A stretch of DNA of 64,000 nt from Perilla frutescens. Taxonomy: Eukaryota; Streptophyta; Magnoliopsida; Lamiales; Lamiaceae. A program made the translations under genes and the position numbers. Within the stretch, counting starts at the first letter, position 1. Every line of letters begins with the position of its first letter. Below the pieces are notes generated by a model. The model searched no databases. It was given only the letters and a program-made list of their open reading frames with translations, and had not been told where the DNA came from. Below are positions 42,954 to 56,370 of the stretch, one piece after another. Location: contig BRKX01000001.1 in assembly GCA_026008535.1 (NCBI GenBank), positions 34,115,317-34,179,316 of the forward strand, given 5' to 3'.

Positions 42954-44414
42954 TGTTGGTTTTGTATACTGGAAAGCTTGTCTTTGTATACATTAAACAA
43001 TATTAAGATAATATAGATTGAATAATAATTGCATTCACTATTTGTATATATATTTATTATCATATATTTATATGTATGGTTCCATATACTTGCATTGTAG
43101 ATGATATGGTGTTGGTCAACACATGGTAGAGATCATATCATCGGATTCCTTGCAATGTATGAAAAGGTTTACGGCTTAGATGGTCCTGAACCCATCATCG
43201 GTACACCGTAGAATAATCTGATAGTTAGTTTATCTTGACTAACTGATTATTCTAGTACACGGGCAAGTGTATTGAGGAGGATCTACTTAGGATTCTATTC
43301 TCTGTTCTGACCTTAAATGAGAGAATAAGAATCCACAGAGTTCGGGTTCTTAACCCCTATATGTTGGCGGACATATGTGTAGTGTTTGCAGCTTTGATTT
43401 ATCAAAGGGTGAGATTCTTTCATAGAATTAATAATCTCGATATCTTGGGTTGTAACATTTACACATGATGGGTCGTGCAATATGTGGGGGCACCGTGTCC
43501 TGGTGTGTCAGGTTGATGGTGTCCTCTTGAGGAAGCATAAGGATCATGAAGGGCCTGCAGACATAATATTAATTTATTCTTATCATGATAAACGGAAGTC
43601 GTGCGGTACTACTCAAGGACAAGATATTAATTAATTATAGTTGTCAGAAGCTCACATAATTAATTAATGGACATTATATCTTAAACATGGGGAATGACTG
43701 AACTAAAGAAGAAAGCATATTCGTAAATATGTATTAAATTGGTAGGTCAGTATTATTTCTTTAGTGGAATAAAAATAATACTTAATTTATTTAATTATAT
43801 CCTAAGTTTATTGGATATTAGAAATTAAATAAATTAGTAGGCCAATTTAATATTCTTCTAGATCCCTGTTGTAGCCCAATATGACCTTAGTGGACTGGGA
43901 ATGGAACAAGAGTTGGAGGCCCAAGCCCAACAGGGTTTGGAGAGTTAATTTTCGTCCCCACCCTTATATAAAGGGAGGGAGGCTATGAAAATTAAAAGAA
44001 AAATAAGCCTAATACAGCCCCTCTAAGTGCTCTCTTGATTCCTAGAGTTTCCACACCCGTTTAGTAGTATGCAGCCCACCCTGCATCTAAACAAGGTCCG
44101 GGAATACAACAGAAGATTAAGAAGTAGAATATTGGAGCTGTGTGTTTTGAACACTATGAAGATTCACCATGATCATGTGTTCTCCATCAACAACGGGATT
44201 AGATCTTTAATCCCGTGAGCAACCCGACAAAGTTTGTAAGTACCAGTTTCGATAGATTCTATTTTTTCCGCTGCAATAGATTCGATATTGAAACCTGCAT
44301 GTTAATTCAACATAAGATTATTAATGTCACACATAAAATTATGATATACATGAGTTTAGAATTAATGGCATTCAAAAAGATCCTGTGGGGTATATTTCGA
44401 AAAGAACCCCAACA
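42954..44414 (+). repeat. Copia LTR, first copy (1461 bp)
   Basis: TGTTGGTTTTGTATACTGG to CCCCAACA, followed after two bases by TGGTATCAAAG. A TATA-like TTATATAAA at about 43964-43972 is flanked by CCCCACCC and GGGAGGGA. The open frame at 44215-44430 recurs at 51803-52018 and is LTR sequence. Confidence 0.93.
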
Positions 44415-44416
44415 AC

Positions 44417-44428
44417 TGGTATCAAAGT
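44417..44428 (+). other. Primer-binding site, first copy
   Basis: TGGTATCAAAGT, initiator tRNA-Met type with mismatches to the usual TGGTATCAGAGC. A twin is at 52005-52016. Confidence 0.8.
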
Positions 44429-46965
44429 AGGTTTTGGCTCTGCTCTAGAATTAAATCTATGGTAAATTCGAATTATTTGTTTAAATTTGTAGATGAATTT
44501 GAGGTCTTTAAATTTTCAGTTTTAAGTGTTCATCATGTTCGAATTTTTTGGATTAAAATCGGTTTAGAATTTTTTGATGTAATTCGAAAATTCCATATTT
44601 TAATTCAAGATTATTTTCGAAATTTTAGTATTGAATTTGGGAAGAGATTTTGAGGAATGTCAAAATTTCCAGATTTAATTCTAATGTAAATTTTTGAAAG
44701 ATAAAAGATTAAAATTGTTAAGGTTTTGTTAAAATCCTAATTTTAATTTTTAGTGAACTTCTCGATCATCATGGTTAATTGATTTGGAATGATATTTTTC
44801 TTGCATGAATTTTTCAAATCTTAATTGCCACCTTGATCGAGATGTTGTTAATTCAAATTCCCTAATTTTATTTCATATTTTCGTTCCCTTTTTAATTGAA
44901 TTTGGAAGGAATTTTGATGAATATCAAAAGTTTCAAATTTAATTAGGGATAGGGATATTTGATGGGGATTAGAATTGGAGAAGGTAATCTTTGATGTATA
45001 TCAAAAGTTACCAAATTCTAATTCAATTCAAGTAGGTTTCAAAATAGAATTTTAAATTTGGTAAGTGTTTGAAGAGGATCAAACTTCCTTATTTTTTTAT
45101 AATAGTAATTTTGATACCTAGTATATAATTTGGAAAAGATTTTGATTAATATCAAATTTTCAAATTATTAATTTTATTTAGGGATATTCAAAATTTGGAG
45201 ATCAAATATTCGAAAATTTAATGTTAAATTAATTCCCTAAATTGATCCATATTTTTCAAAAATTTAGAATTAGACTTGGAATAGATTTTTTGATGTTATC
45301 AAAGTTTCCATATCTAATCCTAGAGATATTTTCAAAATATGGGAGATTATAATTGGATAAGGTAATTTTGATAAATATCAGAAGTTACCTAATTATAATC
45401 CAAATAGGTTTCAAAATAGAATTTTAAATTTGGAAAATATTTGAAGTGGATCAAAATTTCCAAATTTATTATTCTTAGAATTTTCGAAACCTAGGTATTT
45501 AATTTGGAATAGATTTTTGATTAATATCAAAATTTTCAGATTTAATTATTTAGGGATTTTCAAAAATTAAGGAATTTTATTTGGGAAAGATTTTTGATAA
45601 ATATCAAAATTTCCAGATTTAAGATTGAATTTGGTGGAAAATTATAATTAATTGCCAAATTTTATCTTAGTGTATTATTCGAAATTGTAAGATTTAATTT
45701 GGAGGAATTTTTTATTTATTTTGAAAATTTCCATATTTTATCTTTGTGATAATTTCGAATGTATAAGATTTAGTTTGGTGTAATATTTTAATTAATTTTA
45801 AAATTTTCAAATTTAATCTTATGGTATTTTCAAAAATTTCAATTTTAAATTGAAGATAATTTTCGAAAATGATCATGTATGGATATCATATGCAATTTTA
45901 TGTTCATCACTTAAAATTTGATAGTTGTTGTATGTAGACGATTTTTGTTTATAGGTGATACCAACTATCATGGCTTTTTAATTTATGTGATGTGATGATT
46001 TAATTTATGTTGAATGAATGGTTGTTGATGGTCGTATGCCGGTTTGGCTACGAGGTTTTTATCCATGAGAAAATTCATGGATTAGACTAGCATTTATTTT
46101 ATTATGTTGGTTTAATGTAATAGGAAAAATAAATGTTAGAGTATTTATATGGAATTTTGAAATTCCATGTGTCTTGAGTTGTATCTTTTTATTCCTTTAT
46201 TATTCTAGATATATTAAGATTTTCCATAATTAAAATCTTTATCATATGGAAATTGAATATTTAAGATAATGATTACTTTATCCTAGTGGATTTGGATAAA
46301 GTAATTGATATCTTTGAATTTATTCAAATATGATAGGATAAGATTTAAATTAGGAATATAAATCCATATAGAATTAGATAAGGAAAGGGATTCTTCTCAA
46401 GAAAGGAAAGTGGAGCAGCCCAATCAAGGAAAGACGACATCCCGGACATGTCCCGACACCCTAAATCGGCGTTAGGGTATTGGCGAGACGCTTGGTGGTG
46501 GCGCAGATGACGTCCAGATTTCCGGAGCTGATTTTTCAAGATTATCTCATGAATACAACATGAGAAATATGCCATGATAGTTGGTTTAAATTATTATGCT
46601 TATAATGTTGTGTGGATGCATGTCGTGGATGTTTATCATTTTATGTGATGATCTTGCATGCTAATGGGATAAAAATGAAAACCTCAAGTATAAATAACTA
46701 AGTGGGAGAGATTCATACCAAAGTATGTAGAAATCTTAATCAGTCTCCATTAATCTGGTTTAATTGAGAAGTGATGGGCATGCACGTTGACAATAGGTCA
46801 TCCTCCCTAACGGATGTGTCACATCACTGGACTCTCTAGAAATTAAACCTCTTAATAGATAATTGTAGGACACTATTAGAATAAATTGACTCCTCCAACT
46901 GGAGCAATTAGTTCGAACTAGTGCCCTTAGGGTGAAGATGATGGTGTCACACTTAGATGTAATTT

Positions 46966-46999
46966 ATTAATAAACATCCACACTAACGTGGCTTATTAA
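46966..46999 (+). promoter_or_regulatory. Stem-loop upstream of gag remnant (distal)
   Basis: TTAATAA and CCAC pair with GTGG and TTATTAA around ACTAAC. About 275 bases before the gag start position. Confidence 0.6.
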
Positions 47000-47106
47000 T
47001 TAGAAGATTACATGATCGGGAATGTTTTCCGACTATTAATTTACTTGTCATAAGGAAACTTGACTGGAGGTAAATTAAATGTTAATAACCTGTTTAAAAA
47101 TGAATT

Positions 47107-47136
47107 TTATAAACGTCCACACTAACGTGGCTTATA
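47107..47136 (+). promoter_or_regulatory. Stem-loop upstream of gag remnant (proximal)
   Basis: TTATAA and CCAC pair with GTGG and TTATAA around ACTAAC. About 135 bases before the gag start position. Confidence 0.6.
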
Positions 47137-47264
47137 AGAAACATTTTTAAAATGTCGGTGGATATGCCTATAATTCTTTTTGAGGATTTCAATTATATGT
47201 TTAGTATCCTAAATGGTGTGACTGTACTGCATGTTACTTTTCTGCTATTCTATATTATCTTGGC

Positions 47265-50200
47265 ACTCTCCAACTTGTCTTCTATTCTCAAAAGTTTTAT
47301 ATCGGTGAAATACTAAAGACTGGATTCGGAACTTAAAACATTGTCTTAAATGGCTGAAGGTTTAATTGTACTTGATGAGGAATGTCATAAAAAACTAGTT
47401 GCGTATTCTGATGAAGTAGTGAGAACCTCTTATGGTGTAATCTCAAGAAACTCTTCGGACATCAGAATTACATAATAAAATGCATTGCCATGAAAAATCT
47501 AATAAGCACCAAGATAGTCGATTCCATTCCTGTAAGGGATCACGTTCTCCGGATGATAAGCTACTTATCGAAGATCGAAACCCTGGATGGTGAACAGGAT
47601 ACTGAGTCTTAATCGACTTGGTGTTTAATAGTCTGTCCCTGAAGCTTAAATAATTCTTTTGAACTTTAGGATGATAAAGAATTATGTCACTTTATCAGAA
47701 ATGCTTGTTGATCTTCAGACAGCTGAGATGCTAGTGAAAAGTATCACAGAAGCGCAAATGACTGAGAGAAATGCATCTTCAGGTAAGAAGAGGAATGCAT
47801 CTCAACCAAAGGAAGAGTGTAGGGAGATGAAAAAAATGACATAGTTACCTCAAAAGGACTTTAAGTCCAAAGGATATGTGCTTCAAGTACAATCAACCGA
47901 GACATTGTAAGTCTGAGTGTCCTCTCAAAAGGAAAGGTATCTCTCACTCGTTTGAGTGAAGATGAGATCACTATGTACATGTGCAATGCTATGGTAAAAT
48001 GACAGCTATTGCAGTGGGAGACATAGACATACCTTTCAGTAGTGATATATTTTAGTCTTTAAAAGGATTGTCTATATGTGCTAGACTTTAGAAACTTGGT
48101 TTCTGTTTCTAAGTTGGTTTTATGAATTGATATCTTGTTACTTTTGATAACTAGATTGTTATCATGGTTGAGAAACATTTTATCTATTCTGGCACATTGG
48201 ATGGACATCTTTAAATACACTAAAATCTATGCTTAACGCTACAAAATAACTACTGAATACATTGATCAACTTCAATAAAAGGAAAGAATCTTCGCAAAGG
48301 AATCAAACCTATCTTTGGCATCTAAGACTTGGATATATTATTCTTAAGAGGATTCAAAGTTTGATAAATGATGGTCCATTCGTCTCACTGGTCCTAGAAT
48401 CATTTCTTTGTGCAAATCCTGCTAAGAAGGTAAGATGACCAAGTGTCCTTTAAGGCTAAAGGAATAGATTCAAAGAAGTTATTAGGTTTAATTTCACTCT
48501 GCTTGTATGGCCCTAGTGATAAGTACCTCTTAGGTGACTTTAGGGATCACTTGGCAGAGAATGGGATTGCATCCCGGTTAACTACGTCTGCTATTCAAAC
48601 AGCAGAATGACGTAGTGGTGCGAAGAAATTGAATGTTATTGGAAATGGTTAGATTGATGATGAGCTATTCAAAGTTGTTTATTTCATTTTGCGGATATGA
48701 CCTAGAAACGACGATTGTCTGTTGGATATCCCAGATGAATGAAAAGTGGTTTATTTTATAGTCCTAAGAATCAGAAGGACATTGTAAGCACTAATGCCCG
48801 ATTCTTAGAAGAGGACTATATAATAAGTCACAAGGTTAAGAACAAGATAGTTCTTAATGGTTTGAGGAAGGGACATTCGAATCCTATACCAAAGTGTACA
48901 AGAAGAGGTACCACCTAATACTGCACAATGTTTCACGAATGTACAGAAAATTCTTCATCGCAGTGGGAGGATTGTATGCCAACCTAATAGATTCCTTAGT
49001 CTAGAAGAATCTTCTTATTTTTTGGAAAGACTAAATGAATTGGATCCCAGAAACTATGATGGAGTGGTTCAAGATAAGGATACAGTTTCTTGAAAAATTG
49101 TAATGGAATCCAAAATGGGATCTATAGATCACCATGATAATGGGAGCTTGTAGAACCACTAAATGGGGGTAAAACTCATTTGGTGAAAGTGGATCTACAA
49201 AAGGAAAGAGAGGATCCAACAGATTGTTAGATCTGGAATCTCTTGTCGGTTGCTACTTATTTTTAACTTATTTGTTTGGAAAATAGATGTCAAGATAGTT
49301 TTTTTTCTGAACGGAAGTCTTGAGGATAATATCTATATGCGACAAACAAAGAGATTCATTGCTAAAGACCAATAACACTTAGTGTGCTAGCTTAGAGGTC
49401 CATTCGTGGATTTAAGTAAGCATTAAAATCTTAGAATGTCCGATCTAACGAAGTTATCCAGTCATATGGATTCGTGGAGAAATCGGATAAAGGCTGTGTA
49501 TACAAGAGGCGTGACGGAAATGTGGTGGTTATCCTAATACGATATGTTAAATAACAACTTGCTTATTGGGTAAGGTGTTATCGAACATAGGAGTGTGATT
49601 GTCCAAGTATTTCGATATGAAAGATTTGGGCTGATGTACTCATCCCAGGTTACCTATATCGAAAATGTGCTAGCTAGATTCAATATACAGATTCCAAGAA
49701 ATGTTTTATACCTTTCAAGAATGGAATACATCTACTCAAGGAAATGTGCTCCCCAAACACATAATGAGATGGATGAGTGGAAATGAGATTCCTTATGCTT
49801 CAGTAAAAGGAATTCTCACGTATGGTATGCTATGCGCAGAGACCGATATCTACTATGCAGTGGTATAATGGAAAGATATCAATTTTAACCTTAGTTAAGG
49901 ACAATGGACTGTGGAAAAGAGTATTCTCAAGAAGACTTGAGATAGTATGCTTGTTTACCACTCGGACAGTCTAATTACTTTGGGTTATATGGACTTAGTT
50001 TTTCCAAAACCGATAAAAAGGATCAGAGTAAATCTTCCTCAGCATATGTGTTTAAATTGGGAAGGGGAGTTGTGGCATGGAGGAGTAAGGCAGAAATGCA
50101 TGCTCACTCCACCATGAAAGTCAAGTATATGGCTGGCTCTGAGGCTACGAAAGACTGTACGGCTCCATAGCTTCTTGTTGGACTCGGGTGTGGTTCCTCA

Positions 50201-50450
50201 TTTGCCTTAGGAGTATCACGGCACACTGTGATAACTCTAGTGCAGTAGCAAATTTGAAAAGGAATCCAGAGTCCATGGGGCAATTAACACATAGGATTAT
50301 AGTACCACCTTATACAAAATATAAGAGAGGAAGATGTGGTAGTGGTCAAGATTGCATTGGAAGAAAAAAATAGATGTCCCATCCACGAGCCTTCCAAGCT
50401 CAGACCTTCAATGGTCAAGTGGAGATAATGGGAGTTGATGCAGACCCGGG
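47265..50450 (+). pseudogene. Copia gag-pol, heavily decayed
   Basis: Recognisable only by comparison with the minus-strand copy. Gag near 47270-47840 (MIKNYVTLSEMLVDLQTAEM); zinc knuckle near 47880 with ligands lost; integrase fragments near 48280-48660; RT fragments near 49290-49560, where LNGSLEDNIYM survives but the YVDD motif is destroyed by an indel; RNase H pieces near 50030-50440. Dozens of stops and frameshifts and several deletions. It could not have encoded its own machinery for a long time, in contrast to its well-kept LTRs. Confidence 0.88.
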
Positions 50451-50524
50451 GCCATTTTTGAGTTTATGTTATGTTGGAGAGTTACCCAGTGTGTTGTTTA
50501 TACTTGAAAGACATGCTTTGAGTA

Positions 50525-50536
50525 TAAGTGGGAGAT
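50525..50536 (+). other. Polypurine tract before the second LTR
   Basis: AAGTGGGAGAT directly before TGTTGG at 50537, identical in core to the tract of the minus-strand element. Confidence 0.85.
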
Positions 50537-52002
50537 TGTTGGTTTTGTATACTAGAAAGCTTGTCTTTGTATACATTAAACAATATTAAGATAATATAGA
50601 TTGAATAATAATTGCATTCACTATTTGTGTATATATTTATTGTCATATATTTATATGTATGGTTCCATATACTTGCATTGTAGATGATATGGTGTGGGTC
50701 AACACATGGTAGAGATCATATCATCGGATTCCTTGCAATGTATTAAAAGGCTCACGGCTTAGATGGTCCTGAACCCACCATCGGTACACCGTAGAATAAT
50801 CTGATAGTTAGTTTATCTTGACTAACTGATTATTCTAGTATACGGGCAAGTGTATTGAGGAGGATCTACTTAGGATTCTATTCTCTATTCTGACCTTAAA
50901 TGAGAGAATAAGAATCCACAGAGTTCGGGTTCTTAACCCCTATATGTTGGCAGACATATATGTGTAGTGTTTGCAGCTTTAATTTATCAAAGGGTGGGAT
51001 TCTTTCATAGAATTAATAATCTCGATATCTTGGGTTGTAACATTTACACATATGATGGGTCGTGCAATATGTGGGGGCACCGTGTCCTGGTGTGCCAGGT
51101 TGATGGTGTCCCCTTGAGGAAGCACAAGGATCATGGAAAGCCCTGCAGGCAGAATATTAATTTATTCTTATCATGATAAACATAAGTCGTGCGATACTAC
51201 TCAAGGACAAGATATTAATTAATTATAGTTTTCAGAAGCTCACATAATTAATTAATGGACATTATATCTTAAACATGGGGAATGACTGAACTAAAGAAGA
51301 AAGCATATTCGTAAATATGTATTAAATTGGTAAGTCAGTATTATTTCTTTAGTGGAATAAAAATAATACTTAATTTATTTAATTATATCCTAAGTTTATT
51401 GGATATTAGAAATTAAATAAATTAGTAGGCCAATTTAATATTCTTCTAGATCCCTGTTGTAGCCCAATATGACCTTAGTGGACTGGGAATGGAACAAGAG
51501 TTGGAGGCCCAAGCCCAACAGGGTTTGGAGAGTTAATTTTCGTCCCCACCCTTATATAAAGGGAGGGAGGCCATGAAAATTAAAAAAAAAATAAGCCTAA
51601 TACAGCCCCTCTAAGTGCTCTCTTGATTCCTAGAGTTTCCACACCCGTTTAGTAGTATGCAGCCCACCCTGCATCTAAACAAGGTCCGGGAATACAACAG
51701 AAGATTAAGAAGTAGAATATTGGAGCTGTGTGTTTTGAACACTATGAAGATTCACCATGATCATGTGTTCTCCATCAACAACGGGATTAGATCTTTAATC
51801 CCGTGAGCAACCCGACAAAGTTTGTAAGTACCAGTTTCGATAGATTCTATTTTTTCCGCTGCAATAGATTCGATATTGAAACCTGCATGTTAATTCAACA
51901 TAGGATTATTAATGTCACACATAAAATTATGATATACATGAGCTTAGAATTAATGGCATTCAAAAAGATCATGTGGGGTATATTTCGAAAAGAACCCCAA
52001 CA
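50537..52002 (+). repeat. Copia LTR, second copy (1466 bp)
   Basis: TGTTGGTTTTGTATACTAG to CCCCAACA. It is followed by a PBS and leader like a 5' LTR, although it is preceded by a polypurine tract like a 3' LTR. That dual context defines the tandem arrangement. Confidence 0.93.
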
Positions 52003-52945
52003 ACTGGTATCAAAGTAGGTTTTGGCTCTGCTCTAGAATTAAATCTATGGTAAATTCGAATTATTTGTTTAAATTTGTAGATGAATTTGAGGTCTTTAAA
52101 TTTTCAGTTTTAAGTGTTCATCATGTTCGAATTTTTTGGATTAAAATCGGTTTAGAATTTTTTGATGTAATTCGAAAATTTCATATTTTAATTCAAGATT
52201 ATTTTCGAAATTTTAGTATTGAATTTGGGAAGAGATTTTGAGGAATGTCAAAATTTCCAGATTTAATTCTAATGTAAATTTTTGAAAGATAAAAGATTAA
52301 AATTGTTAAGGTTTTGTTAAAATCCTAATTTTAATTTTTAGTGAACTTCTCGATCATCATGGTTAATTGATTTGGAATGATATTTTTCTTGCATGAATTT
52401 TTCAAATCTTAATTGCCACCTTGATCGAGATGTTGTTAATTCAAATTCCCTAATTTTATTTCATATTTTCGTTCCCTTTTTAATTGAATTTGGAAGGAAT
52501 TTTGATGAATATCAAAAGTTTCAAATTTAATTAGGGATAGGGATATTTGATGGGGATTAGAATTGGAGAAGGTAATCTTTGATGTATATCAAAAGTTACC
52601 AAATTCTAATTCAATTCAAGTAGGTTTCAAAATAGAATTTTAAATTTGGTAAGTGTTTGAAGAGGATCAAACTTCCTTATTTTTTTATAATAGTAATTTT
52701 GATACCTAGTATATAATTTGGAAAAGATTTTGATTAATATCAAATTTTCAAATTATTAATTTTATTTAGGGATATTCGAAATTTGGAGATCAAATATTCG
52801 AAAATTTAATGTTAAATTAATTCCCTAAATTGATCCATATTTTTCAAAAATTTAGAATTAGACTTGGAATAGATTTTTTGATGTTATCAAAGTTTCCATA
52901 TCTAATCCTAGAGATATTTTCAAAATATGGGAGATTATAATTGGA
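52003..52945 (+). repeat. Second, partial copy of the copia leader
   Basis: Matches 44415-45353 almost base for base, then breaks off at TTATAATTGGA where Sirevirus-like LTR sequence (GGTAAGTGTGAGCTG) begins. Confidence 0.93.
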
Positions 52946-53360
52946 CCGGTAAGTGTGAGCTGTCGACCTAGAAACACGACTGAGGAGGAGCGTGTACCGA
53001 TGGGTCCGTTCTTCCAGGACAGCAACAGTTGGAAAGAAGGCCGCACTTGGGTTGAAGGGTGCCGTTTTTAGGTCCAACATGAATTCTTCACTGTGTAATT
53101 GTAATAAAGAAACTTTACACTTGTATAGTGGATTGCCCTTCTATGGAAGGAAGAGAGGATGTAGAAGCAGAAAGCTTTGAACCTCTATAAAGTCTTGTGT
53201 GTGCTGTTTTTATTACTTTCAACCTTGTATGTTTTTAAACTGCACACCTTCACACACAAGTTGTACTAACGAGCTAAGTTAAGTCTTCAAGCTATCAGTT
53301 CTAACTGATCAGCTCACTAGCTAAGCTCTAAGTCAGGCTCTCCCTCAACTGAAGAGCGCA

Positions 53361-54814
53361 TGTTCGGTATTTATTTTCACCTAAACTGCAAGTGTACAGT
53401 GAGGCTTCTAGTATAGCGGTGAACAAAAGTATCGTATCCACAGAGATTTAATAATTAATCTACTAATTATTTTAATCTAACTTCCTGCACTTATCTAGAC
53501 TTCCAAAACATGATTGAATTGAACTAAATAAAATCTTATAATAATAAACAAACTAAATTACCACGGCAGAAATTAACACAGATAAATCGAACAGTGAATA
53601 AAAGACGTATTCTAGGATTGCTTAATCATCAACTAATCCATTCATTTAATCCTTTCATTCTTATGCCTATATTGGGACTTAAATTGTGCTAGAGCAACCA
53701 CTGATGCATCCTAAACCTTCTCTCGAAGTACCTAGGTTGTAGATTACAAAACTCGTATTAACGTCTCCGTTTAATACCTAGCATGCAACTCCTAAAGGCT
53801 CATAGGGTCTATTGTTCTCTCAATTTATCTCAACTCTCTCGAATGTTATTGATTAATGAGTCACTTATTCCAGATCACGTGTCAAAACTCCTCTCTCGAT
53901 TTATGAATTAACACATCAAATTGTACCATTTATTGATCAGGTAAATAATACAGATAAATACGAGAATAAGCAAAACACAATAAAATCATAGACATAAGAA
54001 ATCAATAGATTAAACGAACTTCATAATTTGAATCATAAACAACCCTAGAATACTAGGGTTTAAGCTATCCATGTCAAAATAAATAACTAAAATCATCCAC
54101 AAAGAAAACATGAACAGTCCTTAGAACAGAAAAAATAAAACCCGGAAGAATTAATCTGTCTCTAATCTTGAAAGATCTTGAATCCTTTGGTCTTGTTCTT
54201 CGCGTCTGTTTTTCTCTGCAGCAAACCTCTGGTGGCAACTTTGGGGTAGGTAGAATTGTGTTTATTTTCGTGCATTGAAACCCTTAAATACCAAGTAAGA
54301 ATTTGATCCACAGTAGGAAACCACACGCTGTACCGCCATAGAAATTCTCGAGCTCGTTCCCGAGCAGGTCGGTCGCGAATCAGGTCGCGACTCCACGTGG
54401 CCTCCAGCTGTCAAAATATTCGCGACCGGGTCGCGAATTTATCAAAGATGACCCCTGTCTCTATCGCGCTCATACAGTGAACGGCCCTCGGTGATTCGCG
54501 GTCTCATTTGCGACTCGCGACTTTTCCGCTTAGTACCCCAGCCTCTGTCGCGATTCGACAGTTAACGGCCGAGGTCTTCACCCGCGAGCTGCCACGTCAG
54601 CACACAATTCTCGACCATTTTGCATGTATTTTCTGGGACTTTCATACTTCGTTCAAAGCACATCTTTTCAAGGACAATTCCTGCACAATTCGAACGAGTA
54701 ATACCAAACTCTCAAATGCATGAAAACACAAACAAACTGAGATGAAACACACCTAAAACAATTCAAACTCGACACACAAGTGTACCAAAATTAGTGTAAA
54801 ATCTCAGTTTATCA
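53361..54814 (-). repeat. 3' LTR of the gag-protease element (1454 bp)
   Basis: Minus strand TGATAAACTGAGATTTTACA to ACCGAACA. A GTCGCG/CGCGAC array lies at 54349-54560 and, 55 bases further in transcription direction, a TATA-like GGTATTTAAGGG at 54281-54295. Open frame 54508-54723 overlaps the array and is not a gene. Confidence 0.93.
54349..54560. repeat. GTCGCG/CGCGAC motif array (3' LTR)
   Basis: GGTCGGTCGCGAATC, AGGTCGCGACTCC, TTCGCGACCGGGTCGCGAA, ATCGCGCTC, ATTCGCGGTC, TGCGACTCGCGAC and GTCGCGATTCGAC. Several are perfect short palindromes. The 5' LTR copy at 59680-59935 has one extra unit. Confidence 0.85.
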
Positions 54815-56370
54815 ACTCCCCCGAACTTAGAAGTTTGTTTGTCCTCAAACAAAGAACAAAAATCAAACATGGAATTTAAACAATACATAACTTCACAATT
54901 TATAATCTAGCATCTACAACCTCGAAAATCTAATCGGGAATAACAAAAACAAGCACAACACTCAAATCATGAACACATGCAATAGATTTGAATGAGCAAA
55001 TATCAAGCCAATGATCCTCACCGGTGTGTGCTTCGCTCAAACACTCAAAGTGTGATAAAATAAGGGTAAGCACTCATCGAAACATTGAACTATACACTTA
55101 ATCTACCATATGCTTGCATGCAATCTAAGCTCTCCACTTACAAACAAATGTGCTCAAAATTAAGATCAAATAGGACTTTCGTTAAGGTTGTAACGTAGGC
55201 TTGGGTTAAGGTTAGGAATATTTGGCTAAAGTGACTCAACAATTGCAACACAATCCACCACTTTTACTTTCTACTCCCAACTACTTATCACAATATGCAC
55301 AAGTTGGAATTGTTCAACTTCCTCCTACACCACCTTAAGTCATTTATATTTTTTCTTTCTTTCAACTTATGGACCTTTGGTCTCTTTTCTTTATTTCTTT
55401 TCTGCTATCTTCATTCATTTTTTTCCTTTTCAACACTCACATAGCACTTTTTTTCCCCGCACCAACAAAAATCACCAATTACCACCATTTTTTTTATCCC
55501 AACTCCAAAATTCCTAAATTATTTCTATTTCTCCACAAGAATCAACAAAATAATCCCAAATAGGCTCTCAAAGAAAAGGCATTTAGGCACAAAAGGGCTC
55601 GTAAAGGAATATAATGAATTTAGGATAGTGTATGGGATAAATGGCTAAAGAAAAGATGGCCTATTATCATATCCTATTTTTAAGCACAAAAACTCAATCT
55701 CAAGCAAGACGACATGCAAGTTCTAGAGAAACAAGTGTATAGACAACCAACACACAAGAACAAAAATTAAGACAATAGTCTTATAGGCTCAAAAATCTCA
55801 CAGCTCAACATTGGACAAAATAAAGCTCGAAAATCTCTAGAACACATGTTCATTTAAATCATGCTACACATGCTCAAGTCATTGCCAATCAGATAATCTC
55901 GATGATAAGCACTAAACCATAGATCATAAAGCATGTATCATCAAAATCCAAAATTCAAAAATTTTCGAACTTTCTGGAAAAAGAAAAACAAAAATGAAAC
56001 TAAACACGTAAAGCAGGTAAAATAAAATAAAGGTCTAGACACCACAAGCATACATCCCCCCAAACTTATTCAAATCCTCGGGATGGAATAAGTTTGCAGA
56101 AATGCATGTAGGGGTCATCGACCACTTACAACGATCACATGGATGTCCGTTTGGGTTCAACGTCCTCCCCCAAACTTGTCGAAAGACAAGTTGGTTAATG
56201 TGCTATCCCCCATATTCTAGAATCCAGCCGTTCTTCACCTGCACAACTCAGAAAAAGAAGTGAAAAATATAAATAAGAAAAATAACTAAATGAAAGATAA
56301 AATAAAACATATTGTGTTGCCTCCCAACAAGCGCTGCATTTAACGTCGACAGCCAGACGAATTCGGGAAC
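54815..56370 (-). other. Noncoding internal 3' region of the gag-protease element
   Basis: Begins next to the LTR with ACTCCCCCGAACTTAG, the reverse of a polypurine tract. The rest is AT-rich with T-rich tracts on the plus strand (55340-55510) and no pol motif on either strand. It occupies the place where RT, RNase H and integrase would be. Confidence 0.7.

Larger units (their letters stand above)
44429..47264 (+). other. Copia leader, AT-rich degenerate repeats plus stem-loops
   Basis: From 44460 to 45850 degenerate units built on AATTTGGAAAAGATTTTGAT and ATCAAAATTTCCA repeat, the plus-strand counterpart of 24240-25480. Then a less repetitive part with the word GGTATGCCGGTTTGGCTACGA-like near 46033, a second polypurine-like AAGTGGGAGAG at 46700, and two stem-loops at 46966-46999 and 47107-47136 before the gag remnant. 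The open frame at 44459-44653 recurs at 52047 and is not a gene. Confidence 0.75.
42954..52945 (+). mobile_element. Copia element in LTR-internal-LTR-partial internal arrangement
   Basis: LTRs at 42954-44414 and 50537-52002 flank a decayed internal region, and the second LTR is again followed by a PBS and 940 bases of leader (52003-52945) before breaking off in the Sirevirus LTR. The right outer LTR and target duplication are missing. By eye the two LTRs differ mostly in their first half, while their second halves and the two leader copies are almost identical (about two differences in 930 bases). Same family as the element at 17600-26948, opposite strand. Confidence 0.88.

Noticed and set aside
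44215..44653. Two small frames repeated at 51803-52241
   Set aside because: They lie in the LTR end and leader and recur only because these were duplicated; no start context or domain.
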